Source: Myoxocephalus aenaeus
Lineage: Eukaryota; Chordata; Actinopteri; Perciformes; Cottidae
DNA length: 64,000 bases
Reading direction: 5' to 3'
Assembly: GCA_038501785.1 (NCBI GenBank)
Contig: JBAMJR010000085.1
Location: 2,063,001-2,127,000 of the forward strand
In this document: piece by piece, positions 1-11,694 of the stretch
How positions within the stretch are numbered: the stretch's first letter is position 1
Layout of the letters: each line of letters begins with the position of its first letter
Position numbers and translations under genes: made by a program
Notes under the pieces: model-generated
Told to the model about the DNA's origin: nothing
The model's database searches: none
The model's input: the letters and a program-made list of their open reading frames with translations, nothing else

Positions 1-714
1 TGTCAGCGGTATGTGTTAATCCCTGGACTTCACATAGTCCCTGTTGGTAGTGTCTTGTGACTCCTCTTCCTCTTTGTTGATCACATGCTGCATGATTTTA
101 GTTCCCATTAACACATTCAATAAATAGATAATATATTTGATAATTGGTCCTGCAGTCCTTATGTGAACAGTTAGTTAACATAGGTTTACAAAAATGAACA
201 CAATTCACCATCACAGCCTTTCCTGAAAATCTCATAGCTGGTTTAGTTCGAATTATTAGAATAAAAAAAAATTATGTGTCATGTGGCAGATGATTTATTG
301 CATATTTTACAGTGACGGGTTACAACAATACTTTAATGCAGGAAGTCACTGTGTTGGTGGATATTTTAGACAGGCTAGATCGGCTGCATCTGTCTGTATA
401 ATAAAAATATTAATATGAAACAGACACATTTGGGATTGGTATCAATTGTTTCATCTATACCTTGGCAAGAAAGTGAAGATACATATTTCCTGAAATGTCA
501 AACTGTTTCATCAAACCCTCAAGTCACTATCGGGGGAGAGTGGAGACATAATTTGAATTATACACAATTTGAACATACAATTGTTGGGAAGTGCCACAGC
601 TGGAATTGGGGAGTAATTCATAAAGATGAACAACACTTGCGACACACGCAGCTCCACCTTAACAGTCATGTATTAGAGTCACCTTTCAGCCTGTATCCAG
701 AGGTGGTTACACAG
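1..714 (+). repeat. A-type upstream block of the stefin array, copy 1 (window starts inside it)
   Basis: The first base of the window corresponds to position 9328 in the next unit. The same block recurs at 9328-10064, 15004-15737 and 32448-33187. Each time it leads into the TATA box and first exon of a lineage-A stefin gene. The window therefore begins inside the array and more units may lie to the left. Open frames here, such as 415-732, are not shared as open frames by the other copies and are not genes. Confidence 0.85.
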
Positions 715-722
715 TATAAATA
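715..722 (+). promoter_or_regulatory. TATA box of stefin A1
   Basis: TATAAATA lies 95 bases upstream of the A1 start codon, inside a block shared by the A promoters and by B2-B5. Confidence 0.7.
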
Positions 723-809
723 TAGTTGGTAACCAGCTGAAAATGAACACTTGACAAATATACAAGCAGACAGTTGACTTCTCTGTTAACTTCAACGGAC
801 CCTGTGACA

Positions 810-1447
810 ATGGCTTACACGTGTGGGGTATGGAATGAGACAACGGATGAGGACATTGAGGAAATTCAGAAGATATGTGATCAGGTGAGCTTCAATCTAC
901 CTTCATTCTTCTCAACATTTCAGTCTGGATTTACATCACATTTTATTTATTCATACAGGTGAAGAGCGAAGTGGAGAACATGACAAACAAGACCTATGTG
1001 GAATACAGGGCAGTTAAATACAGGACTCAGATTTTGTCAGGAGTCAACCTTGTCGTCAAGGTAAATAACATTGTGATATTTGAAACAAAAAATGAAAGCC
1101 TCAGATGTGTGTCTTTGTATGATATACAAGTTGAATTCATATTATTTGTGACATCCAGTTGAATCTGAACATGTCAAATTCATGGCAGGACAGTAAACAG
1201 TTAAACTATGAACACACCTCTGATGGTCGGAGGTCCTCAGGGTTCAGCCACACAAGAGTGAATATATTCTTTCAGAGGTCCAAAAGTTCTCTCTGTTTTC
1301 CTGCAGATTTTTTGTGGAGTGGAGGAGGGGGTGTTCTGTGGAGTGGAGCGCTACATTCATCTGAATCTCTTCCAAGATGAAGAAAAGGTTGTGGTTCTCT
1401 GTGTGGAGCAGCAGAAAACCAAAGAAGACCCACTCGTACCTTTTTAA
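810..1447 (+). CDS. stefin-type cystatin, lineage A copy 1 (A1), altered third exon
   Basis: Predicted cytosolic inhibitor of papain-like cysteine proteases. Exons are 810-884, 959-1060 and 1307-1447, with phase-0 introns, giving 105 aa. Exon 2 carries the first-hairpin motif in the degenerate form QILSG, where the central Val of QxVxG is Leu. Exon 3 is unusual. An FCGV segment is present twice, adding about eight residues, and the LPCSGG second-hairpin segment seen in A2-A5 is missing. The gene still ends in the family-typical acidic stretch plus LVPF. Intron 1 is also shorter than in the other A copies. By sequence A1 groups with A4 (YRTQ.. core, PLVPF end). The frame is open and the splice sites intact, so it may be expressed, but the two changes fall in both protease-contact loops and inhibition may be weak or retargeted. 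Confidence 0.75.
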
Positions 1448-1567
1448 AGGGCTCTGCTACTTTATCTTCAAATGATTTGACATTGATTTTTAATGTATTA
1501 ACACAATGAAAATATTTGGGGTTGGGCAGCAGCAAGTTATTCAACTTGCGTGACCTTCTATAGAAAT

Positions 1568-1573
1568 AATAAA
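1568..1573 (+). terminator. poly(A) signal of A1
   Basis: AATAAA lies about 120 bases after the A1 stop. The same signal is conserved behind the other A copies. Confidence 0.6.
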
Positions 1574-1874
1574 GAAAGCATTCATAAAAGTCTAGTTATG
1601 TCTTGTGGTTCTTTTATGCAGCATTTCTCTGATATCTAAAATAGATGTTTTCTTGGCTGAAAGAAATGGTGAGAAATAGATTTAAAAAGTGAAATCAATC
1701 CCCATCCAGACCTTAACACGGACAAAGATATTTTAACCTCATCATTTTTGTTTTGTTCTAATGACACAAACCAGGAAGTACTTTCTTTGTTAGTTACTTG
1801 ACAAGAGTCCTGGAGAAGGATACAACTATTTAATACATTCTTCTGAAATTACAAAACTAACCAAATTAGGAATT

Positions 1875-1925
<51 letters not shown>
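1875..1925 (+). repeat. CA/GA microsatellite in the A1-B1 spacer
   Basis: A short CA run passes into about 20 GA units. A GA run stands at the same place in every A-to-B spacer. Just after it the A1-B1 spacer stops resembling the other spacers. Confidence 0.95.
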
Positions 1926-1927
<2 letters not shown>

Positions 1928-2207
1928 ACCGCGCCTCAGACTAAACCATTTCCTCCATAAAGACTGAAACATGAAGATATGTAACAATATATGTTTAGAA
2001 CCTTCTTTAATGATAATTTAAACGATTAACATAGAACATCTAAAAGTAAATCCTATATTTAAAACCGATATAGAGACGTTAGTTGTTATTTTAGTCGGAT
2101 TGTAACATCATTTAGAAAACAACCCCCCTAAGTTGATGGTATCACCCATGATTCATCGTCATATGATTCTGTGACTCATCCTGAACACCTGACACAAACC
2201 ATGGACG
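1926..2207 (+). promoter_or_regulatory. Upstream region unique to stefin B1
   Basis: From the end of the GA run to the TATA box this DNA has no counterpart upstream of B2-B5, which carry an A-type promoter block instead. It is probably the original B promoter or an independently acquired one. Confidence 0.55.
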
Positions 2208-2215
2208 TATAAAAG
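2208..2215 (+). promoter_or_regulatory. TATA box of stefin B1
   Basis: TATAAAAG lies about 60 bases upstream of the B1 start. It differs from the TATAAATA shared by all the other array promoters. Confidence 0.6.
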
Positions 2216-2269
2216 AAAACAAACTGTTTTTTCTTCGTCTTTTCGCAAATTCTCTCCACTAAAACTGTC

Positions 2270-3210
2270 ATGATGATGTGTGGAGGGCCGACAGGCCCTA
2301 AAGAAGCTGACGACGAAGTTCATGAGATCTGTAAAAGAGTAAGTACTAAAAGTATGAATGACTTTCTTTCACACTCAGGAAACAGGGCCCGTGTTTCATT
2401 TTAATGTTGCTTTAATCTCATTGTTATTCAGCTGAAGGTCCATGCAGAGAAAAAAGCAGGGAAAACGTATGATGTTTTCACAGCAAAGACCTTCACCACT
2501 CAGTCAGTGGCTGGGACCAACTACTTCATCAAGGTAATTATCATCTACGAGGAAAAAGCCTCAGATCAGTGACTATAAACAACTTTTATTTTGCAGCAAC
2601 AAGATCAGGTGACATTTAAAGTGATTATAGTCAATATTGTTTTTCACATAAGCAATGGATCACATACATACTTTGATGTGAATTAAAAAGACACTCAGTC
2701 TTTCTTTATGTAGTTCAACAAGAAGAAACGTTACAAGATGCAGTAAAAAGACGGATTGCTGGAGAACTTTAACCTGATCAATGTTATGCATGTTGGGAAG
2801 CAGACAGACTATATGCTCACAAGTTGACTGAGATAAGTAGCCTCAACCATCAATTGATCATTTTGTCCAGTCAATATTCAGTTACTACTGAACTCATATA
2901 TTCTGAAAGGCACTAGAAACTGATAACCTTATCTAATTAAGCAGATCATAATGTTACAACAAGACTTCCAATGAATGCTTACGTTGCTTCATGTCTGCAA
3001 TATGTATAATTAAGTAACCACTTGCTAACCAGCTAGAAATCCGCATTGATCTCCTGAAACTTTACTTTTTCTTCCTTGCAGGTCCATGTGGGAGGAGACG
3101 AATATGTTCACCTTCGTGTTTATAAAAAACTACCATGTCATGGAGGAGAATTAGAGTTGTCTGATATGCAGCATTCCAAGAGCGAGAAAGACAAGATTGA
3201 GTACTTCTAA
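2270..3210 (+). CDS. stefin-type cystatin, lineage B copy 1 (B1)
   Basis: Cystatin-B-like cysteine protease inhibitor. Exons are 2270-2338, 2432-2533 and 3082-3210, with phase-0 introns. The counterpart of the start used by B2-B5 is the ATG at 2273 (98 aa, the usual stefin length). A C-to-T change creates an extra in-frame ATG at 2270, so the product may carry one more Met. The N-terminus has the MMCGG motif, whose glycine matches the N-terminal trunk glycine of stefins. Exon 2 ends after QSVAG, a good QxVxG loop, and exon 3 has LPCHGG as the second loop and ends IEYF. This is the most divergent B copy: exon 1 reads GPTGPKEADDEV instead of the LSELFDATKEV of B2-B5, and the exon 2 acceptor is followed by CTG rather than GTG. 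Confidence 0.88.
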
Positions 3211-3409
3211 TAGGATCCTAACCCAAACACAGCATCAGTGCCTACAGGTTGCCGTCTCATTATAATCAGTGATGATCAAATTATGCTGGCTCAATATAAA
3301 ACTATGCTTCTGCAGTTTCCAGTCCTAACATGTTACAACATACTGTGTCATACTGCAGATCATGATGTAAAGAGCATGTCAAAATGAACTATTTTGTGCA
3401 ACATTCATG

Positions 3410-3415
3410 AATAAA
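3410..3415 (+). terminator. poly(A) signal of B1
   Basis: AATAAA lies about 200 bases downstream of the B1 stop and is retained in most B tails. Confidence 0.55.
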
Positions 3416-4668
3416 TGAATCAGATTATTTTGTGATATTAGGTGTTGCTTCTCTTTCTGTGGTATTTGATTTGTGAAACAGCTTCAGGTCTTTTATATAC
3501 GTCTTTTATAAACGTCTTCAGCTGGCAGATGTGAAGAAAAAGGCTTGAACAAAGAAGTAATGAAAATAAATAGAAGTCTATTCACAACTGGATTTAGTGT
3601 CGAATGGATATGGATTATGGACAAAGTCCCTCCTGAAGTGGCATTTAGAAAAATGTGTACACAATTATGAACAAGTTATTTAAATTCCATATATTTATTG
3701 CAATGGTGCAGCAATTCACTCACTGAATAATATCATCAGTAGCATTGTTCATAAAAACAGGATATTCTTACTTAATCATAAACCATCGGAACACTAGTTC
3801 AACTTTTTTATGTTAAGTATTGTATAATATTATTACTGTAACATCTCTGTCGCGACACAGAACATATGGGATGCAGTTGAGTAACTTATATTTTACTTGA
3901 AGTAAACATCACACAACTTCAGTGAAGATCTGGAACAAAACATGTACGTTGCTGTCATACAGCATTCCAACCTCAAGAAAATAATACATTTAAGGAGAAA
4001 AGATGACTTCAAGATGTTAAAATATCAATTCAAGCCCTGATACTCCTGAATCCCAGAATTTAAATTCCTCCAAAATATCAATGAAGTGTAAGACAACATT
4101 GTTCAGAGTGTGGGCCTTGATATCTGCCTTAAAACAGGAAGTGTAACATAGTTGTGCCTTTAGAACAGAAGGTGGACTGCTGTATGTTTATAGCACACAA
4201 ACCTTCAGGAATATACAATATACATGTGACAAGTAAAATAGTTTCCTATTTGTATTGCTTTTTCATTCCCAAAACGTGGACAACAGCTTAAAATAGAAAA
4301 TATTCAGCATGTCTATCAAAAAAATCATGAATTTAATTTATCTTTTCTACACCAAAAGTAACATTCAAAAGTAGATTCATTTTGTTGCATAATAAAGAGT
4401 TTTAAGGCTTCAAACGTGGTGAAAAATTACTAAAAGTTAAAATTGTACCATGATCAAAAGAATCTTTCGCACAGACACCGAGCCGTGAAGCTCAGCCAGT
4501 CACATTAGAATGAGTCACATAGATTCCCCATCTTGTTTGAACAAAACCACATTGTTCAAACTAAGTAGACGTTCATAAATCACTACCAGCGCACTGGAGG
4601 TGAACCAGAAACCTGAGGGCTTCATTTGTATGTTACTTATATGAAAATATAAGTATAATTATATAGTA

Positions 4669-4669
<1 letters not shown>

Positions 4670-4722
<53 letters not shown>
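4670..4722 (+). repeat. ATT microsatellite
   Basis: About 17 ATT units. The longer counterpart at 19961-20058 marks the same place in the second type-1 block. Confidence 0.95.
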
Positions 4723-4725
<3 letters not shown>

Positions 4726-5829
4726 ATTATTAATGCTTTAACAACAATGTAATTACTTTTTCAATGATTTACAATTTCTTTCAGTCACATCATTTAAATG
4801 CATTTAAAGCTATCTATTTATAAATGTGTTTTAAAGTGAAATCCATTAACCCCTTTAACCAATGTCCAATTACTCTGGTAAGCATCACAGACTACATACT
4901 CTCCACACAGGTACACATATTATCACATTAATATAGTCGGGATGTAAAGAGAGTTTGGACAAATATAACAATAAACATTTCTAAAATACATTACCCACCC
5001 TAACTAGCACCTACAGTTTTTTTTTTTTACATATTTTCATAGCCTTATTGTAACATGTATTCTTACCAGTAGCAGCTCAAAACCATATCATTTACAGTTT
5101 TGTAATAAAGTAGAGTTGAATTAAGTTCAGCCTATTGGTTCGGCCCTCCACAACGGTCCCAATTTCTCAATTGGCCACTTGGGAAAATGACTTGCCCACC
5201 CCTGCCTTAAAGGTCACTGTCAGGATATACTGTACATTTAAGAAGAACAATGGACTTCAAGAGGTTAAAACAAACATGCATTACCTGATGCTCTTGATTC
5301 CACTCCCTTTGAAATATTGATAATATTGATATTGATAAAGCAACATTTTTCAGGGTGTGGGGCTGTGATATGAGCCTTAAAACAGGGAGTCAAACATACT
5401 TCCCTGTAAGTAAAGGTGGAGACGTGGTGCAGATGTCAGCATCACTACCCCTTGCTTATCCTAATTCAGGATGGAGTCCAATCGCCAAAGACTTTGCACT
5501 ATTCAAATATATGCAATTGTAATCAATTATTGTTAAACTCTGACACGCACGCGCGTTGGTGGAGCCTGCGTTAGAATAACCCTTGACTGTTCTATTCAGT
5601 TATGGTTATTATTTAGCGTTTTGAAGGACACTGCTGGTCTTCTTTCTGTTCAGAGAGCAGAGACTCATGAAGATGTCAAACTTACAGATTTCTCTCATAA
5701 TTTGCACAATATTGAAGACATTGAAGACTAGATAAAACAAAAATGCATCACCCAAGTTGAGGCACTGCTTCTAATTTGGGGTGCAAACCTTCACCTGCAA
5801 TTCTGTACATTATAAAAAAAGATAGTTTC

Positions 5830-6560
5830 CCTGAATTGTCGTGATGGCGAGATGAAGCTTCCTGAAGCATTGAAGCTTTCCATCCAATTGGTTCGCTCAT
5901 GGGCCGAAGATTAATTTGCTCTACTGCGCCACCAAGTGGACAATACATATAAAACAGGCAGAGTGATCATAACGACACCATGGCTTTGGTGTGTGAAGCT
6001 TTGAATTGAATGGATGATGTTTGTGATGCCAATAAATCAATTATTAACTTATTAATATTGTGTCTATCTTTATGATACAATGGCGGGGTTAAAAGGGAAA
6101 GGCGAAACAAATTGAGGAGAGGCTTGTGATGTGACTGTGGATCAGTGGTTAGCATACCCGTCTTTCAGTCAGAGGATTGGTGGTTCGGGCCTAGGCTTGA
6201 TGTGTCCATTTTATTCATTTTCATGAAAATAAGAACTTTTCCACAGTGCTGGGTTTTTTGAGACTATTTCGCCTGCTTTATAAAATACCCTTTCACAGGC
6301 TCAGATGAAGCTGGGTACACAGGAAGGGGGGAAATCCATTGAGTTTCGCTGCCCCTTATATTTCAAATCGCACGGCAAACCCACAAACCATTTTTTAATC
6401 AGTCACGTGGTACGGCCGGCTTGCGAGGTTTCAACGTCACCACATACGTCATCGACACAAGCCTCGATACGCGCTTCACCAAAATCTACCTGGATTACTC
6501 GACACACGCATCGAAGCCTCAACACGAAAGGACACATCACTACTGAATTGTACAATAATT
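5830..6560. mobile_element. Probable non-autonomous DNA transposon or composite repeat relic
   Basis: This stretch is rich in GAAGC/GCTTC-type words. It begins near 5850 with repeated AAGCTT/GAAGC motifs and ends near 6540 with the inverted-type word GACACATCACTACTG. Such words are common at the ends of fish hAT-like elements, but I could not define paired termini or a target duplication. The counterpart is at about 21140-21850. The class is uncertain. Confidence 0.3.
6131..6200 (+). repeat. tRNA-like segment (SINE head or tRNA pseudogene), copy 1
   Basis: TGGATCAGTGG at 6138-6148 resembles a pol III A box and GGTTCGGGCC at 6182-6191 a B box. The spacing and the intervening CTTTCAG loop sequence are tRNA-like. 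No intact cloverleaf is evident. The counterpart is at about 21433-21502. Confidence 0.45.
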
Positions 6561-6574
6561 GTGCTGAAAAAAAT

Positions 6575-6840
6575 GTAAAGTCCACAGTTAACACAGGTTT
6601 ACAAAAATTACCACAATTAACCATCATAGCCTTTGCTGCAAATATCATAGCTGGTTAAATTCAAATCATTAGAATAAAAAAAACTGCATCCAATATTTTT
6701 TTTAAAATTAGATTTCATGTGTCATGTGGCGGATGATTTATTGTATATTTTACCGTGATTGGTTACAAAAATACTTTAATACAGGAAGTCACTATGTTGG
6801 TGGATATTTTAGACTATAAATAGTATAATAAAAATATGTA
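6575..6840 (+). repeat. Relic of A-type upstream DNA without an A gene, copy 1
   Basis: Diverged copy of the distal A upstream block (compare 161-375), including the ACAGGAAGTCACT and GGTGGATATTTTAGAC words. Here the MITE-bearing segment follows instead of a TATA box and exon 1. It suggests an A gene once followed or was never attached. Confidence 0.65.
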
Positions 6841-6949
6841 GCATAACCTGAGGTCCTGCCTGGGGGAGAGGAGGGGAAGGGGGAGAGAAGCAGGAGAGCA
6901 GGACCGTCGCACCTAACCGGTGGCACTCTTTTATCCTATAGTGAATCTC

Positions 6950-7131
6950 AGTGGCGGGCCGTTGGTTTTAGACCAAGGCCTTCAGTGACGTGTGTCCACA
7001 TCAGGTGCCGACTGAAAAAAAAAAAAGTTACTGTCTGGCCTGCGCGTGCGCTGCCCACTACACGGCGCGTTCACACACAGAGGAACAGATGAAGACTCCT
7101 GTCTGTGCAATGAGAAAATAAGCTAATAGGG
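6950..7131 (+). mobile_element. hAT-type MITE, copy 1, truncated at its 3' end
   Basis: Begins with CAGTGGCGGGCCGT right after the target-site word GTGAATCT (6942-6949) and matches the first ~180 bases of the intact copy at 22254-22555. Similarity stops in the middle of the element near 7131. About 16 unrelated bases follow, then the start of a B-tail block at 7148. The right inverted terminus is missing. Confidence 0.8.
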
Positions 7132-7147
7132 GAAAAAAATGGCTAAG

Positions 7148-8705
7148 GGTTGCCGTCTCATTATAATCAGTGATGATCAAATTATGCTGGCTCAATATAT
7201 AAAACTATGCTTCTGCAGTTTCCAGTCCTAACATGTTACAACATACTGTGTCATACTGCAGATCATGATGTAAAGAGCATGTCAAAATGAACTATTTTGT
7301 GCAACATTCATTAATAAATGAATCAGATTATTTTGTGATATTATGTGTTGCTTCTCTTTCTGTGGTATTTTATTTGTGAAACAGCTGCAGGTCTTTTATA
7401 TACGTCTTTTATAAACGTCTTCAGCTGGCAGATGTGAAGAAAAAGGCTTGGACAAAAAAGTAATGAAAATAAATAGAAGTCTATTCACAACTGGGTTTAG
7501 TGTCGAATGGATATGGATTATGGACAAAGTCCCTCCTGAAGTGGCATTTAGAAAAATGTGTACACAATTATGAACAAGTTATTTAAATTCCATATATTTA
7601 CTGCAATGGTGCAGCAATTCACTCACTGAATAATATCATCAGTAGCATTGTTCATAAAAACAGGATATTCATACTTAATCATAAACCCTCTGAACACTAA
7701 TTCATCCTTTTTATGTTAAGTATTGTATAATAGTATTACTCCAATATCTCTGTCGTGACACAGAGCATATTTGATGCGGTTTAGTAACTCATTGTACTTG
7801 AAGTAAACATCACACAACTTCAGTGACGATCTGGAACAAGCTGATCTACAAGATGTGTTGTGCTGTCGTACAGCATTCCCACCTAAAGGTCACTATAGGA
7901 TACATTTAGGGAGGAAAAAAAAGACTAAGAGGTTAAAACATAAATACAAGCCCTGATGCTCCTGAATCCCAGAATTCAAATCCCTTCAAAATATCAATGA
8001 AGTGTATGATAACATTTGTCATGTTGTGGGGTCCTGATATCGGCTTTTTAAAAACTCACCTATTTTTAGGCCCTTTCCTCAAAAAATGCATACCCAAACT
8101 AAAAAGGGTGTATCTCTGCAACTACTAGGGCTATTTGAATACTTTGGTTGTTATAATAAAAGGTACACATGTGAGATTTTGTTCAGTGTAAATATCAGTA
8201 TGTTACTGGTTAAGAGTAAATGAAAATGACACACAGAAAAAAATGAAAAGGTTTCAGGTCCGCCTAGAAAAAAAGCACTTTCAGGATGATTATTTCTTTG
8301 GAATGATGCAGCTGTAAGGTCCAACTCTGACCCAAATCATATCACAATATGTGAACATTCTCTCTGCAAAGGTTGACTTTGATAAAGTGAAGCAGAACAA
8401 AGTTAGAGGGTTTAGTACAATATATCCAAATACAGCAGTTTGGGGCTTTTTTTTCATAAAACAAGCTATGATTTACAATTTTATATAGCAATCGCTCAGT
8501 GAAGAAGGGTAACAGGAAGTGTAACATAGTTGTGACTTAGAACAGAAGGTAGACTGCTGTAGGTTTATAGCACAAAAACCTTCGGGAATATACAATATAC
8601 ATATGAAAAGTAAAATACATTCATATTTGTATTGCTTTTTCATTCCCAATACATGGCCAACAGCTTAAAATAAAACATATTCAGTATGTGTATTAAAAAA
8701 ATAAA

Positions 8706-8770
<65 letters not shown>

Positions 8771-9327
8771 GTTGCATAATAAATAGTTTTAAGGCTTCAA
8801 ACGTGGTGAAAAATGATGTGGTTAAAATTGTACAATGAACAAAATAATCTTTTAATCTTTTATATCAAACGTAACGAGAGTAAAATATTTTAAAACAAAC
8901 ATTTTTTAAATACATCACCCACCCCAACTGGCTCTGACAGTACACATGAACTGCATATTTGTAAGTTGAACAATGGACCATAAAGGTCACTGTCAGGATA
9001 CATTTAAGAAGAAAAATAGACTTCAAGAGGTTAAAACACAGATATATTTGCAGTCCTGATGCTCTTGATTCCACTCCCTTCTACATATTGATGATAAAGC
9101 AACATGTTTCAGCGTGTGGGGCCGTGATATCAGCCTTAAAACAGGGAGTGAAACATACTTCCCTGTAAGTAAAGGTGGAGACGTGGAGGGATATTTAGGT
9201 TTTGGTTGTTCCAGACCAAATCCTGCGAGGGACCGGACTTTGAGAGAAATGTTAAAAGTATTGTTACACAAACCACACTTGTTACTTCAAATCCCACTGC
9301 AGCTGTTCTAAACTACTTCAGGTTGTG
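7148..9327 (+). repeat. Type-2 tail block, copy 1
   Basis: Starts exactly where the B 3' UTR block starts (GGTTGCCGTCTC) but has no B exon before it. It matches 12842-15003 and 30287-32447. Non-coding; it contains a TA microsatellite at about 8710-8768. The small open frames recur only because the DNA is duplicated and have no recognisable product. Confidence 0.85.
8710..8768. repeat. TA microsatellite
   Basis: About 28 TA units. The homologous runs at 14400-14438 and 31849-31883 are shorter. Confidence 0.95.
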
Positions 9328-10064
9328 TGTCAGCGGTATGTGTTAATCCCTGGACTTCACATAGTCCCTGTTGGTAGTGTCTTGTGACTCCTCTTCCTCT
9401 TTGTTGATCACATGCTGCATGATTTTAGTTCCCATTAACACATTCAATAAATAGATAATATATTTGATAATTGGTCCTGCAGTCCTTATGTGAACAGTTA
9501 GTTAACATAGGTTTACAAAAATGAACACAATTCACCATCACAGCCTTTCCTGAAAATCTCATAGCTGGTTTAGTTCGAATTATTAGAATAAAAAAACCTG
9601 CATCCAATTTTATTTTTTATTTTATTTAATGTGTCATGTGGCAGATGATTTATTGCATATTTTACAGTGACGGGTTACAACAATACTTTAATGCAGGAAG
9701 TCACTGTGTTGGTGGATATTTTAGACAGGCTAGATCGGCTGCATCTGTCTGTATAATAAAAATATTAATATGAAACACACACATTTGGGATTGGTATCAA
9801 TTGTTTCATCTATACCTTGGCAAGAAAGTGAAGATACATATTTCCTGAAATGTCAAACTGTTTCATCAAACCCTCAAGTCACTATCGGGGAGAGTGGAAA
9901 CATAATTTGAATTACACAATTTGAACATACAATTGTTGGGAAGTGCCACAGCTGGAATTCGGGAGTAATTCATAAAGATGAACAACACTTGCGACACACG
10001 TAGCTCCACCTTACCAGTCATGTATTAGTCACCTTTCAGCCTGTATCTGGAGGTGGTTACACAG
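9328..10064 (+). repeat. A-type upstream block, copy 2
   Basis: Matches 1-714 and leads into A2. No coding content seen. Confidence 0.85.
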
Positions 10065-10072
10065 TATAAATA
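10065..10072 (+). promoter_or_regulatory. TATA box of stefin A2
   Basis: TATAAATA, 95 bases upstream of the A2 start codon. Confidence 0.7.
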
Positions 10073-10159
10073 TAGTTGGTAACCAGCTGAAAAGTACCAC
10101 TTGACAAACATACAAGCAGACAGTTGACTTCTCTGTTAACTTCAACGGACCCTGTGACA

Positions 10160-10806
10160 ATGGCTAACGTGCTTGGGTCATGGACTGCGCCAACGGATAA
10201 GGACATTGAGAAAATTCAGAAGATATGTGATCAGGTGAGCTTCAATCTACCTTCATTCTTCTCAATAAACCTCACACAATGCTCTGCATTTCAGTCTGGA
10301 TTTACATCACATTTTATTTATTCATACAGGTGAAGAGCGAAGTGGAGAACATGACAAACAAGACCTATGTGGAATACAGAGCTGTTCTATACATAACTCA
10401 GGTTGTGAATGGAGTCAAATATGTCGTCAAGGTAAATAACATTGTGATATTTGAAACAAAAAATGAAAGCCTCAAATGTGTGTCTTTCTATGATATACAA
10501 GTTGAATGCATATTATTTGTGACTTCCAGTTGAATCTGAACGTCAAATTCATGGCAGGACAGTAAACAGTTAAACTATGAACACACCTCTGATGGTCGGA
10601 GGTCCTCAGGGTTCAGCCACACAAGAGTGAATATATTCTTTCAGAGGTCCAATAGTTCTCTCTTTTTTTTCCTGCAGGTTTATTGTGGAGTGTATGACTA
10701 CATTCATCTGGGTCTCATCCAAGAACTTGCGTGTTCCGGAGGAAAGGTCCTGCTTCACAATGTGGAGCAGCAGAGAACCAAAGAAGACACACTCACACCT
10801 TTTTAA
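10160..10806 (+). CDS. stefin-type cystatin, lineage A copy 2 (A2)
   Basis: Cysteine protease inhibitor of the stefin family, predicted cytosolic because there is no signal peptide. Exons 10160-10234, 10330-10431 and 10678-10806 encode 25+34+42 = 101 aa. The first loop is QVVNG and the second LACSGG, where the A3-A5 copies have LPCSGG; the proline that usually shapes the second hairpin is replaced by Ala. Exon 3 also begins VYCG instead of VFCG. The C-terminus is TLTPF, and with A3 and A5 it forms the ITQVVNG/TLTPF subgroup. The start is fixed by its identity with the other A copies (GACAATGGCT context). Confidence 0.88.
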
Positions 10807-11249
10807 AGGGCTCTGCTTCTTTATCTTGAAATGATTTGACATTGATTTTGAATGTATTAACACAATGAAAATATTTGGTGTTGGGCAGCAGCAAGTTATT
10901 CAACTTGCATGACCTTCTATAGAAATAATAAAGAAAGCATTCATAAAAGTCTAGTTATGTCTTGTGGTTCTTTTATGCAGCATTTCTCTGATATCTAAAA
11001 TAGATGTTTTCTTGGCTGAAAGAAATGGTGAGAAATAGATTTAAAAAGTGAAATCAATCCCCATCCAGACCTTAACACGGACAAAGATATTTTAACCTCA
11101 TCATTTTTGTTTTGTTCTAATGACACAAACCAGGAAGTACTTTCTTTGTTAGTTACCTGACAGGTGTCCTGGAGAAGGATACAACTATTTAATACATTAT
11201 TCTGAAATTATAAAACTAACCAAATTAGGAATTACACTGACACTAAGTC

Positions 11250-11352
<103 letters not shown>

Positions 11353-11694
11353 GGTTACTTTCTAAAACCGCAAATAGAATAGAAGGAAATAAAGCCTGAC
11401 TTGTTGTTGTTGCGAAATAGGAACTGTACATCTTTCCTTGGAACTTTAGTGATATGAATGATCTGCTATCACAAAACCCGTTCAGTGAAGGTGTGGAAAG
11501 TTAATATGGTAACACTGGCTGCTGTATCCTATTACACAGGAGAGCTTTTTACACTACCCATTATATAGAAAAGATGCGTCCTATGCATTTTAGATGGTCT
11601 AATTACAAACTATAATTGAATTAAAACAGTGTATATGTTCTGTTAAACGGTTGTACTAAACAGAACAAAGGTTACGTGTTATAATAGTTGTTTT

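Larger units (their letters stand above)
3247..7131 (+). repeat. Type-1 tail block, copy 1 (B1 3' region plus mobile-element relics)
   Basis: This non-coding block follows B1 and recurs after B3 at 18595-22434. It starts with the B 3' UTR (AATAAA at 3410-3415) and then runs through an ATT microsatellite. After that come a stretch beginning near 5425 with no match in the type-2 tails, a tRNA-like segment, a relic of A upstream DNA and a MITE start. I see no coding sequence in it; the short open frames are not maintained between the two copies. Confidence 0.8.

Noticed and set aside
415..732. 105-codon open frame upstream of A1
   Set aside because: Homologous positions in the other A upstream blocks are interrupted; it lies in promoter DNA.
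6131..6200. Functional tRNA gene
   Set aside because: Boxes are imperfect and no full cloverleaf is visible; it sits in a duplicated repeat.
9114..9311. 65-codon frame repeated at 14790 and 32235, with minus-strand partners
   Set aside because: It recurs only because the tail block is duplicated; there is no start context, splice partner or known domain.
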